Source: DATAEU01 sp046724395
GTDB taxonomy: Bacteria > Actinomycetota > UBA4738 > HRBIN12
DNA length: 14,582 nt
Assembly: GCA_046724395.1 (NCBI GenBank)
Contig: JBKOWM010000089.1
Coordinates: 1-14,582, forward strand
Direction: 5' to 3'
Part shown: positions 6,724 through 12,565 of the stretch, one piece after another
Position numbering within the stretch: position 1 is the first letter of the stretch
Layout: every line of letters starts with the position of its first letter
Translations under genes and position numbers: made by a program
The notes under the pieces: generated by a model
What the model was told of the DNA's origin: nothing
Seen by the model: the letters and a program-made list of their open reading frames with translations, nothing else
Database searches by the model: none

Positions 6724-6936
6724 ACGTTGGCGACAACGAGAGATCGCCGAGTATCTCGGCGTGTCGCGACAGCGGGTGCAACAGCTCGCGGCCGCCGGTC
6801 GGCTTCCGGCGCATCAATCGGTGAGGACCGCATCGGCAGGTATTGGCGACCAAGTGACGTCCGGCGCTCGGTCAAGACGTGGGCACAAGAACGCCGCTGG
6901 CGAAAACTAGTGGCGGACAGGCTTCGACACTCGTAA
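6716..6936 (+). pseudogene. frameshifted small helix-turn-helix protein
   Basis: From ATG 6716 the frame reads MRERWRQREIAEYLGVSRQR, then VQQLAAAGRLPAHQSV, a winged helix-turn-helix of the AlpA/MerR-like type. Near 6822 the reading must shift by one base to continue EDRIGRYWRPSDVRRSVKTW, then AQERRWRKLVADRLRHS, and stop. IGRYWRPSDV is what is expected as the wing and second helix of this family. Unshifted, the protein would be 64 residues with a nonsense tail. It could be decay, a sequencing error or, less likely, a functional frameshift. Such proteins are DNA-binding regulators or excisionase-like factors. The start overlaps the ComM-like scrap. Confidence 0.65.
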
Positions 6937-7005
6937 GGCTCGCCCGCGACTCGAAGATTCCCGCTCGACCCGCTCGATCCGAAGACCAGCCGGCCACGCG
7001 GGCCA

Positions 7006-7152
7006 ATGCGAGTTCGCCTCCGAGACCGAGCCCAGCGTGCTCAAGCTCCTCCTGAGGGTCAAGCCCGGCATGGGCCGGACTACGACTGGGCGACGTGCTC
7101 CGTGTGCGGCTGCTCTTGGCAGGTTCCGCATCACGCCAAGAGCGTTGGGTGA
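7006..7152 (+). CDS. doubtful 48-residue CxxC protein
   Basis: ATG 7006 opens 48 codons ending at TGA 7150-7152. The last 25 residues are PDYDWATCSVCGCSW and then QVPHHAKSVG, with a CSVCGC cluster and two His that could bind one metal ion. The first half (Arg/Ala/Gln-rich) looks unlike protein. In a neighbouring frame the same bases read CEFASETEPSVLKLLLRV, which fits better before PDYDW, so the true gene may be frameshifted near 7075. No clear ribosome site. Either a small zinc-binding protein or its remnant. Confidence 0.3.
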   Translation: MRVRLRDRAQRAQAPPEGQARHGPDYDWATCSVCGCSWQVPHHAKSVG

Positions 7153-7556
7153 CGACGCGCCGACAACGATAGACGCCGCAGGGTGAGGGCCAGCGGCTTC
7201 ACTCATCTCCTTACGGCTCTCGAAAGGAAGATCACAAGTAGCGCGAGCGGCCCCACGCGGAAGATTAGGGCTGGATGAGCACACACGATTGGAGAGTGGC
7301 GAAGGGCACGACGATGGCGCTGGCGAGGGCCGTCGGAGCACGGCTGCCCCGATTCTCGCGCTCGGTGGCCTGATTCTGGCTATCGTCACCATGCTTCCGT
7401 GGCCTCGCAGTCCGACAAAGGGACTCGAGGGGTGCATTTGGAGTGCCGTCGAGATGCGTTCAGGCTGTCCGCCGCCCGACGTCACGCCGAGAGCGCGAAA
7501 GACATATCCGCTTTTGTTCGGAGGACGTCCCGAAAACGGATCGACCGGCCGAGCGG
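7153..7556. other. 404-base gap without a supported gene
   Basis: No gene can be supported. One plus-strand frame near 7340-7405 encodes a single hydrophobic stretch (APILALGGLILAIVTMLPW) that could be a membrane helix, but its start (TTG 7289) has no good ribosome site and its tail is low-complexity. It may be a relic of a small membrane protein. Confidence 0.3.
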
Positions 7557-8171
7557 CTAGAACTCGGGAGACGACTCAGGCCGCGAGGTGGGTCGAGCCG
7601 GAAGCACCGCGTGGCCGGTCGTCACGGCGTCCGCCACATCGACCAGCTTGCGTTGGGTCCGCCTGGCCTGCTCACGGAGCATGGCGAAGGCCGCTTGCTC
7701 GTCGATGCCGTGGCGCTCCATCAGGATGCCCTTCGCCCGCTCCGTGAGGATCCGCCGAGCGAACGCACCCTCTAGATCGTGGTACTCGGCGAAGCGTCGA
7801 AGAACGATGTCGAAGGCGCTCTGCATCTCCTCAGGCGCGTCGCCGTCGGCGATGTAGGCGAAGATTCCCCGCTTCGCGGCGGCGTTGATGAACTCCCGAT
7901 CCTGCACGTCTAGGACCGCGATAACCGGGCAGGTCGCCTCGTGCACGATCTGGTCGATCAGGTGCAGAGCCTTGTCGCTTCCCTCGTCCACGATGACGAT
8001 GGCCACATCCGGTCGCTCGGTCGCGGTGATGCGGGCGACATCGGGAAGGGACGACTCTCGGGCGATCACCTCATGACCCAGCCCGGCCACGGTGCGGCTG
8101 ACCTGATCCAGTCGGACACCTGGCCCGTCGGCGACCAGGACGCGCAGGACGGGGGTGTTCTCGGAACCCAT
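7557..8171 (-). CDS. ANTAR-domain response-regulator-like antiterminator
   Basis: The protein has 204 residues from ATG 8171, supported by GAGGTGG upstream. Residues 8-122 form a CheY-like receiver (VLRVLVADGPGV, CPVIAVLD, RGIFAYI). Residues 133-185 form an ANTAR RNA-binding domain with the characteristic RILTERAKGILMERHG and a later REQAR/RKLVDVA segment. ANTAR proteins bind paired hairpins in nascent RNA and prevent termination. The residue at the usual phosphoacceptor position is not Asp (DVAIVIVDEG, Asp62 comes two residues late), so the receiver may not be phosphorylated in the standard way. The C-terminal 20 residues are Pro/Ser-rich and probably disordered. It diverges from the STAS gene with 161 bases between them. 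The RNA targets are unknown; no ANTAR hairpin pair was recognised in the window. Confidence 0.92.
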   Translation of the reverse strand: MGSENTPVLRVLVADGPGVRLDQVSRTVAGLGHEVIARESSLPDVARITATERPDVAIVIVDEGSDKALHLIDQIVHEATCPVIAVLDVQDREFINAAAKRGIFAYIADGDAPEEMQSAFDIVLRRFAEYHDLEGAFARRILTERAKGILMERHGIDEQAAFAMLREQARRTQRKLVDVADAVTTGHAVLPARPTSRPESSPEF

Positions 8172-8212
8172 CGGCGCCACCTCGATGACCACGGATGCTA
8201 GCACGCACCCCT

Positions 8213-8237
8213 GTTCAGACCCGGGGGCAAGGGGTAG
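8213..8237 (+). promoter_or_regulatory. possible SigB/SigF-like promoter for the STAS gene
   Basis: GTTCAG, 13 bases, GGGTAG resembles the general-stress sigma consensus (GTTT and GGGTAT with a similar spacer). It lies about 95 bases before the STAS gene, whose family regulates such sigma factors. One or two bases differ from consensus, so it is only a candidate. Confidence 0.25.
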
Positions 8238-8332
8238 GATGAAGGCGTCGAACCCCAGCAAACGGTTCGCGCAGCCAGGACCCAAGCCCCCCGGTCGCCG
8301 AGCTTCCCCTCGTAGGGCCTCGGGGAGGCATC

Positions 8333-8734
8333 ATGGGGTCTGTACGGCAGTTCACCCTGCGGATCGAGTCTCGAAACGGTGTGGCCAGGATCGCCATGAC
8401 CGGCGAACTGGACATGACCAGCGTCCCGGTGCTGTTGGAGCAGCTGACGGTGATCGAGCAGGACAGCGTCAGCGCCATCATGCTCGACCTGCGCGATCTG
8501 GCCTTCGTCGATTCGTCGGGGCTCCGCGCCTTCTTTGAGGCCAGTGAGCGTGCCAGGACAAACGGGCACCGGCTGACCCTGATCGGAGCGAGTCCGTCGG
8601 CTCGGCGCTGGTTCGCTCTGGCCGGGACGGAGTTCCTGCTGGATCATCAGGAGGCCGCGAGTGTCCTCGGCCAGTTCATCGGGTGGGGACGCCCGGTCGC
8701 TCCGGTGGAGTTGGCCGTGACTGACGATGGTTGA
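8333..8734 (+). CDS. STAS-domain anti-sigma factor antagonist
   Basis: The protein has 133 residues from ATG 8333, with GGGAGG five bases upstream. Residues 6-115 form a STAS domain: a first strand pair (FTLRIE, VARIAMTGELDM), a helix, then IMLDLRDLAFVDSSGLRAFF. Ser61 in DSSGL is the residue phosphorylated by anti-sigma kinases in SpoIIAA/RsbV. In its unphosphorylated form such a protein binds the anti-sigma factor and frees a sigma factor. A C-terminal extension (residues 116-133) is Gly/Pro/Val-rich. No anti-sigma kinase gene is in the window, so its partner is elsewhere. The stop overlaps the start of the next gene by eight bases, indicating an operon. Confidence 0.92.
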   Translation: MGSVRQFTLRIESRNGVARIAMTGELDMTSVPVLLEQLTVIEQDSVSAIMLDLRDLAFVDSSGLRAFFEASERARTNGHRLTLIGASPSARRWFALAGTEFLLDHQEAASVLGQFIGWGRPVAPVELAVTDDG

Positions 8735-9062
8735 CTGGCGCGAGCAGGAAGCGGTCAATGAGACCATCTTCCGAGACATGAACGAATGGACGGAAGAGGC
8801 AAGCGACGCACGCCTAGGCCTGGATCGTCCGATGGACACGTATCTCTGCGAATGCTCCGACAAAGGGTGCACGGAGGCGATCCACCTGACGAGGAGCGAG
8901 TACGAGGCGATCCGAGCGGAACCCCGCCGCTTTGCCATCGCCCTGAACCACGAGAACCCAGAGATCGACCGCGTGATGTCCGAGAACGTACGCTTCGCCA
9001 CCGTCGAAAAGTTCTTCGGGATCGGAGCCATGATCGCTCGGGCAACCGACCCGCGTCGGTAG
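8727..9062 (+). CDS. conserved 111-residue protein with a CxC-x4-C cluster
   Basis: ATG 8727 lies inside the end of the STAS gene, so translation is probably coupled; no strong ribosome site is present. The product opens MVDWREQEAVNETIFRDMNE, an acidic helix, and has three cysteines at about 41, 43 and 48 (YLCECSDKGC), then a helical part with EYEAIRAEPRRFAI and FATVEKFFGIGA. The acidic N-terminal helix and the Cys cluster are reminiscent of small hypothetical proteins I remember next to signalling genes in soil actinobacteria, but no function is known to me. The cysteines could bind a metal or act in redox sensing. Placement with the STAS gene suggests a role in the same stress or sigma-factor circuit; this is inference. 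Confidence 0.85.
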   Translation: MVDWREQEAVNETIFRDMNEWTEEASDARLGLDRPMDTYLCECSDKGCTEAIHLTRSEYEAIRAEPRRFAIALNHENPEIDRVMSENVRFATVEKFFGIGAMIARATDPRR

Positions 9063-9137
9063 TGCAACGGTGAGGGCTGCGAACGAGACAACCGTCATCG
9101 CTGCATCGGCCGGAACTTAGTCGGGCGCTGCGGAACG

Positions 9138-9425
9138 TTGTATCGCGGTTTCTTGCCGAGTCCGTGGGCTGGCCGGCTCGCTAAGAACGTTCGCGCACAG
9201 CTCAACGAGGCGGCGAGTGTTGGTGCGCGGCCGCCGCCGCTCGCCCGTCGAACACCGCCGTTCGGCCAACGCGTCAAGGAGCCGGATGCCGTGTACGTGG
9301 ACCCCGTCATCCCCGCAGAATCGCGCTACCTGAAGCGCACGTCGCAGGGACGTCTGCGACACGCGGCGTTCATTCAAATCGGCGGATGCTGGAGCCACGG
9401 CGTCGGAAACAACGCCGACGTCTGA
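9138..9425 (+). pseudogene. C-terminal part of an ATP-dependent DNA ligase-like gene
   Basis: An open frame of 95 codons from TTG 9138 reads GRLAKNVRAQLNEAA, TPPFGQRVKEPDAVYVDPV, and ESRYLKRTSQGRLRHAAF near its end. The order and motifs (a TPPF spacer, a VYVDP strand, a RYLKRTxxGRLRHAxF strand) match the OB-fold C-terminus of LigC/LigD-type ATP-dependent ligases. The catalytic nucleotidyltransferase domain is absent upstream, and the tail after RHAAF is unrelated, so it is a truncated remnant despite the open frame. An N-terminal ligase piece lies at 11330-11702 on the same strand, in the wrong order to be simply joined. Confidence 0.55.
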
Positions 9426-9465
9426 CAAGATCACCGGCGTCGGCCACGCCGAGTAGTGTTCGCTC

Positions 9466-9706
9466 GTGGCCAAGACCCTCACCGGACTGGAGCGGCAGAT
9501 CCGTCGTGACCTGGATCGCCTGCCTTGCGCTGTCCGAGCCGAGCTCTTACACGTTCTCCTTCAGCCCGACTTTGAGCGAGTAGCGACCATCGGTGACTAT
9601 TGGGCGGACCCAAAGACCCGTGCGTTTGGCGGACCTCCTAATCGAGTGTGAAGAGAACAGAGTGGCGCGAGCGCTCCTCGTCGGGATGCTGCGAGAGGCC
9701 GACGAC
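9466..9706 (+). pseudogene. frameshifted copy B of the duplicated small family
   Basis: GTG 9466 opens MAKTLTGLERQIRRDLDRL, then RAELLHVLLQPDFERVATIG, then DYWADPKTRAF. At about 9625 an extra G (GTTTGGCGG, against GTTTGCGG in copy A) shifts the frame, after which the next frame gives ADLLIECEENRVARALLV and GMLREADD. The repaired protein would be about 90 residues, helical and charged, with no known domain. Copy A at 5984-6091 carries the second half. The gene runs convergently into the hydrolase, which ends at 9707, and its original stop cannot be placed. Confidence 0.5.
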
Positions 9707-10933
9707 TCATCGAAGCGATCTGAACGCGGCTCGCACTTCCTCGGAGAACACCTCCGGCTCCTCCCACGCCGCGAAGTGCCCGCCCCGATCGACTTCGTTG
9801 AAGTAGGCGAGGCCGGGGTAGACGGCCTCGACCCAGCTCCGCGGCGACGCCCAGATCTCGCCGGGGAACGTGGTGAAGCCGACCCGCACCTTGACCGCCG
9901 GAGGAGGCTGGCCGCTCGCAAGCGCTGCAGCCAACGCTCGTGCGTCCTCCCAGTACGACCGGGCCGCCGACGCTGCCGTGCCGGTCAGCCAGTACAGCGT
10001 GATGTTGTCGAGGATGTGGTCCCGGGTGAGATTGCCTGTGGGGTTTCCGTCCACGAAGGCGCGGGAGATCTTGTAGTAGCTGTCCGTGTCGTGGTCAAGC
10101 ATCCATGCTGCCAGCGCGACGGGTGAATCCAGCAGGGCGTAGCCGATCGTCTGCGGTCGCGTGGCCATCTCCAGGAAGTAGCCGAAGCCGTCCTGCCTGA
10201 ACTTCGCGGTCGCCTCGGCCGCTGCGCGTTCCTGTTGGGATTCCTTGGGCAGTTGATCGCCGACTGCGAGCACCGCAGTGAGCAGATTCAGGTGGTAGCC
10301 GACCAAACCCTCGACCGCCTGGCGGCCCATCAGGTCCGTGACGAGCGCACCCACGTCGCCGCCCTGGGCGACATAGCGGGTGTAGCCGAGGCGGCGCATC
10401 AGCTCCGCCCAGGCGCGCGCGGTCCGGCCGGACTCCCAGCCGATCTCGGTCGGCTCGCTGGAGAAGCCGTAGCCAGGTAAGGACGGCAGCACGAGGTGGA
10501 ACGCGTCCTCCGCGCGTCCGCCGTGCGCGGTGGGGTCGGTGAGCGGGCCCACGACATCGAGCAGCTCGATGACGGAGCCGGGCCATCCGTGGGTGATGAT
10601 CAGCGGCAGCGCGTTCTCGTGCTGCGACATCACGTGGATGAAGTGGATGTCGACGCCGTCGATCTCAGTCATGAACTGCGGAAGCGCGTTCAGCCTGGTT
10701 TCGAGCCTTCGGAAGTCGTAGTCGCTAGTCCAGTAGCGGGCGAGCTCCTGCATCGTCGCGAGCTGCACGCCCTGTGATCGATCTGCGACGAGTTCCTTGC
10801 TCGGCCAGCGTGTCGCCTCGATACGTCGCCGAAGATCGTCCACCGCCTCTTGCGGGACCTCGACTCGGAACGGCCGGACACTCGTGTCGTGGATGACCGT
10901 GACCTCATCCATCGAAGCCGTCGTCTCGTCCAT
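9707..10933 (-). CDS. epoxide hydrolase-family alpha/beta hydrolase with EHN domain
   Basis: The protein has 408 residues from ATG 10933, with GGAGGAGG upstream. Residues 16-126 are the N-terminal lid domain of microsomal-type epoxide hydrolases (RPFRVEVPQEAVDDLRRRI, RWPSKELV, ALPQFMTEIDG). The alpha/beta hydrolase core follows: oxyanion loop HGWPG (115-119), nucleophile Asp193 in QGGDVGAL, acid Glu359 in TFPGEIW, and base His386 in RGGHFAAWEEPE. This Asp-Glu-His set is that of microsomal epoxide hydrolases, which open epoxides to diols through an ester intermediate. Tyr314 (LYWLTGT) is a plausible lid tyrosine. The protein is full length for the family and looks intact. No signal peptide, so cytoplasmic. 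Natural substrate unknown; detoxification or catabolism of epoxides is likely. Confidence 0.93.
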   Translation of the reverse strand: MDETTASMDEVTVIHDTSVRPFRVEVPQEAVDDLRRRIEATRWPSKELVADRSQGVQLATMQELARYWTSDYDFRRLETRLNALPQFMTEIDGVDIHFIHVMSQHENALPLIITHGWPGSVIELLDVVGPLTDPTAHGGRAEDAFHLVLPSLPGYGFSSEPTEIGWESGRTARAWAELMRRLGYTRYVAQGGDVGALVTDLMGRQAVEGLVGYHLNLLTAVLAVGDQLPKESQQERAAAEATAKFRQDGFGYFLEMATRPQTIGYALLDSPVALAAWMLDHDTDSYYKISRAFVDGNPTGNLTRDHILDNITLYWLTGTAASAARSYWEDARALAAALASGQPPPAVKVRVGFTTFPGEIWASPRSWVEAVYPGLAYFNEVDRGGHFAAWEEPEVFSEEVRAAFRSLR

Positions 10934-11329
10934 CGCTTCCTCCTCCCGCTGCCGATCGTCACGATGTCGCGGTCTGGCTCCGTTCGTGGCGGTTGGCCTG
11001 CTCCTCCTTCCCGAGATGTCTTCGCGCCGCTCGGACGCCTCCGCCGGCACAGTCGCCTGAACGGCGCTCGCAGCTGAGACTGGAAGAACTCCTCGAGCCT
11101 CCGGAGCTGCTCGCCCCGGAGTCGATCGTTCGCGGAATCAAGCTGCACCTTCCTGCCTAAACTCTGATCCGCTTCCTCCCTTTTGGCATCACCCATGCCG
11201 GGGTGAAGATCTGAGGTCGCTCCGGATCCCTAGGCGCGGCCACGCACGCCGCCGAGCGGGCACGGCTGGCTGCGAACTTCGATGTTCGTCGCGTCGGCCG
11301 GAACACGGGCTCTCGGCGAGAATGGGGCA
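10934..11329. other. 396-base gap between hydrolase and ligase remnant
   Basis: No gene is well supported. On the minus strand an ATG at 11196 opens a charged helical stretch (RLRGEQLRRLEEFFQSQL) that degenerates into Arg-rich sequence and runs into the hydrolase gene in another frame. It may be a relic of a small coiled-coil protein. The minus-strand promoter of the hydrolase must lie here or just upstream, but none could be assigned. Confidence 0.3.
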
Positions 11330-11702
11330 GTGAGTACCTCTGTCGTCTCTCCACCGCGGTCGCTGGAGCCTATGCTCGCTACCCTCGGCCCGCTGCCCGT
11401 CGGGAACGGCTGGTCCTTCGAGCCGAAGTGGGACGGGTTCCGGGTTGTGTTTCGTCGACCGAGGCCGCGCCGCTCTCGTCAGCCGCCGTGGCAACGACCT
11501 CACACGTCTGTGTCCAGGGGCATCCGTCCTCGTCGAAGCGGACGTCGCACCTGCCGTCCTCGACGGTGAGATCGTCGCGTTCCGGGAGGGGCAGCAGAGC
11601 TTCGAGGCGCTCCAAGGCGTGATGCGCCGACGTGTTGGAGTCGAAGATGTGGCGTTCCCTTCGCTCGGCAAACCGCGGTCGCGCCGTCCGCCCGTGGCGT
11701 AG
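11330..11702 (+). pseudogene. broken N-terminal part of an ATP-dependent DNA ligase
   Basis: GTG 11330 opens PPRSLEPMLATLGPLPVGNG, then WSFEPKWDGFRVV, containing the ligase motif I EPKWDG with the catalytic lysine that receives AMP. A one-base frameshift at about 11445 is needed to continue DRGRAALVSRRGNDLTR and LDGEIVAFREGQQSFEALQ, the next conserved strand (LDGE) of the nucleotidyltransferase domain. After MRR the sequence loses similarity and stops at 11702, at about one third of normal length. Motifs IV, V and the OB fold are missing. The protein would have sealed DNA nicks or breaks (LigC/LigD-type). It is clearly dead as it stands. The C-terminal-like piece at 9138-9425 could come from the same gene after rearrangement. 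Confidence 0.8.
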
Positions 11703-11849
11703 CCGGCACGCCATCGCTCGGACACGACCTCAACCGCGCGCCCGTCGACCGCCCGGGACTGCCCCTTCCTCGACCTCGCCCGACCGAATCGTGCGAGCCC
11801 GATGTGCTTCTCCCGAGGTACGGTCGCGGCGACAACGGAAGGGGGTCTC

Positions 11850-12287
11850 GTGAGCGATCGAACAGGACAATCGGGGCCGACGGCCGGCGGCGCGGCACCG
11901 TCGAGGCCCGGGCGGCCGCTCGGCACGGTAATCGCTTCGGCGATCGACGGCGCCCGGGCGTTGATCCGGGGCCACGTCGAGCTCGCACGGATCGAGATCG
12001 GCGAGGCGGCCGGCGTCCGGGGGGTCGGCGTCGGCATGATGGCGTCGGCGGCGATCCTCTGCATCTTCGCGATCGGTTACATCGCCGCGTCGGCGTCCGC
12101 CGCGCTCGCCCTCGTGTTGCCGAGGTGGGCGGCCAACCTGATCCTGGCCGCGGCGTTCGTGCTGGTGGCCGGGATCCTCGTCCTCGTCGGCCGCCGGACG
12201 ATTCGGAACGCGCCGACGCCCGGCAGGAGGACGCAGGAGATGCTGAGGGAGGATGCGCGATGGGTGAGGCGGCAGATCGAAAGGTGA
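11850..12287 (+). CDS. actinobacterial holin-X (phage holin superfamily III) membrane protein
   Basis: The protein has 145 residues from GTG 11850, with GGAAGGGGG upstream. A Gly/Pro-rich N-terminus (1-24) leads to an amphipathic helix (GTVIASAIDGARALIRGHVE) and two membrane helices at about 58-85 and 94-115, with a charged C-terminal tail (QEMLREDARWVRRQIER). This layout is that of Phage_holin_3_6/DUF1469 proteins, common in actinobacterial chromosomes outside phages. Despite the name, most are not phage lysis proteins. The next gene starts inside its last 28 bases and encodes the DUF3618-type partner usually found beside it. No phage structural gene is near. Confidence 0.82.
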   Translation: MSDRTGQSGPTAGGAAPSRPGRPLGTVIASAIDGARALIRGHVELARIEIGEAAGVRGVGVGMMASAAILCIFAIGYIAASASAALALVLPRWAANLILAAAFVLVAGILVLVGRRTIRNAPTPGRRTQEMLREDARWVRRQIER

Positions 12288-12499
12288 GCGAGATCGAGGA
12301 GACTCGGCGCGGTCTCGAGCTCGATATCCGCGAGCTGGAGGAGCGTCTTCCTGCTCCGATCCGATCGGTCAAGAGCTTGGCGGGGGTGCTGCTCGGCACG
12401 GCTGCGCTCGGCGTCGTGCTCCGGCGTCTCGGGTCGAGACGTTCTAGAAGGGTGCCGGCGGCCGAGATCGTGGTGCGCATCGTGCGTGAGGATCGCTGA
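12260..12499 (+). CDS. DUF3618-like small membrane-associated protein
   Basis: The protein has 79 residues from ATG 12260; GGGAGGA (12248-12254) sits at the right distance, so I prefer it to the GTG at 12284. Residues 9-30 (VSEIEETRRGLELDIRELEERL) match the DUF3618 helix IExTRxxLxxxIxxLxxRL. A hydrophobic segment (LAGVLLGTAALGVVL) near 42-57 anchors it, and the tail is basic. It overlaps the holin-X gene by 28 bases, typical of the envelope gene cassette (DUF1469 plus DUF3618) in actinobacteria. The function is unknown; a role in envelope or stress physiology is usually guessed. Its stop codon lies inside the first unit of the tandem repeat that follows. Confidence 0.75.
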   Translation: MGEAADRKVSEIEETRRGLELDIRELEERLPAPIRSVKSLAGVLLGTAALGVVLRRLGSRRSRRVPAAEIVVRIVREDR

Positions 12500-12552
12500 T
12501 CCAACCCGGCCGCTGTCGCGCCAGCTGATCCAACCCGGCCTCTGTCGCGCCA
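12495..12552. repeat. 29-bp tandem duplication, 28 of 29 identical
   Basis: Two adjacent 29-bp units start GCTGATCCAACCCGGCC and end CTGTCGCGCCA, at 12495-12523 and 12524-12552, differing at one base (G or T at unit position 18). The first contains the stop codon of the DUF3618-like gene. They fill the convergent gap before the aminotransferase stop at 12566. The partial GGCCG/CGGCC pairing within and between units could make a weak bidirectional terminator. Confidence 0.9.
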
Positions 12553-12565
12553 GAGGGATGGCCGG

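Noticed and set aside
6907..7485. 192-codon minus-strand open frame
   Set aside because: Low-complexity Pro/Ser/Arg composition, no motif, and the plus strand holds better remnants; likely chance in GC-rich DNA.
9117..9482. 121-codon minus-strand open frame
   Set aside because: Antisense to a plus-strand frame with clear ligase motifs; no recognisable motif of its own.
10690..11196. Minus-strand open frame beginning with a coiled-coil-like stretch
   Set aside because: It overlaps the strong epoxide hydrolase gene by more than 240 bases on the same strand and turns into Arg-rich sequence; at most a short relic upstream.
11850..12287. Holin-like gene as evidence of a prophage
   Set aside because: This family is chromosomal in many actinobacteria and no capsid, tail, portal, terminase or integrase gene is present.
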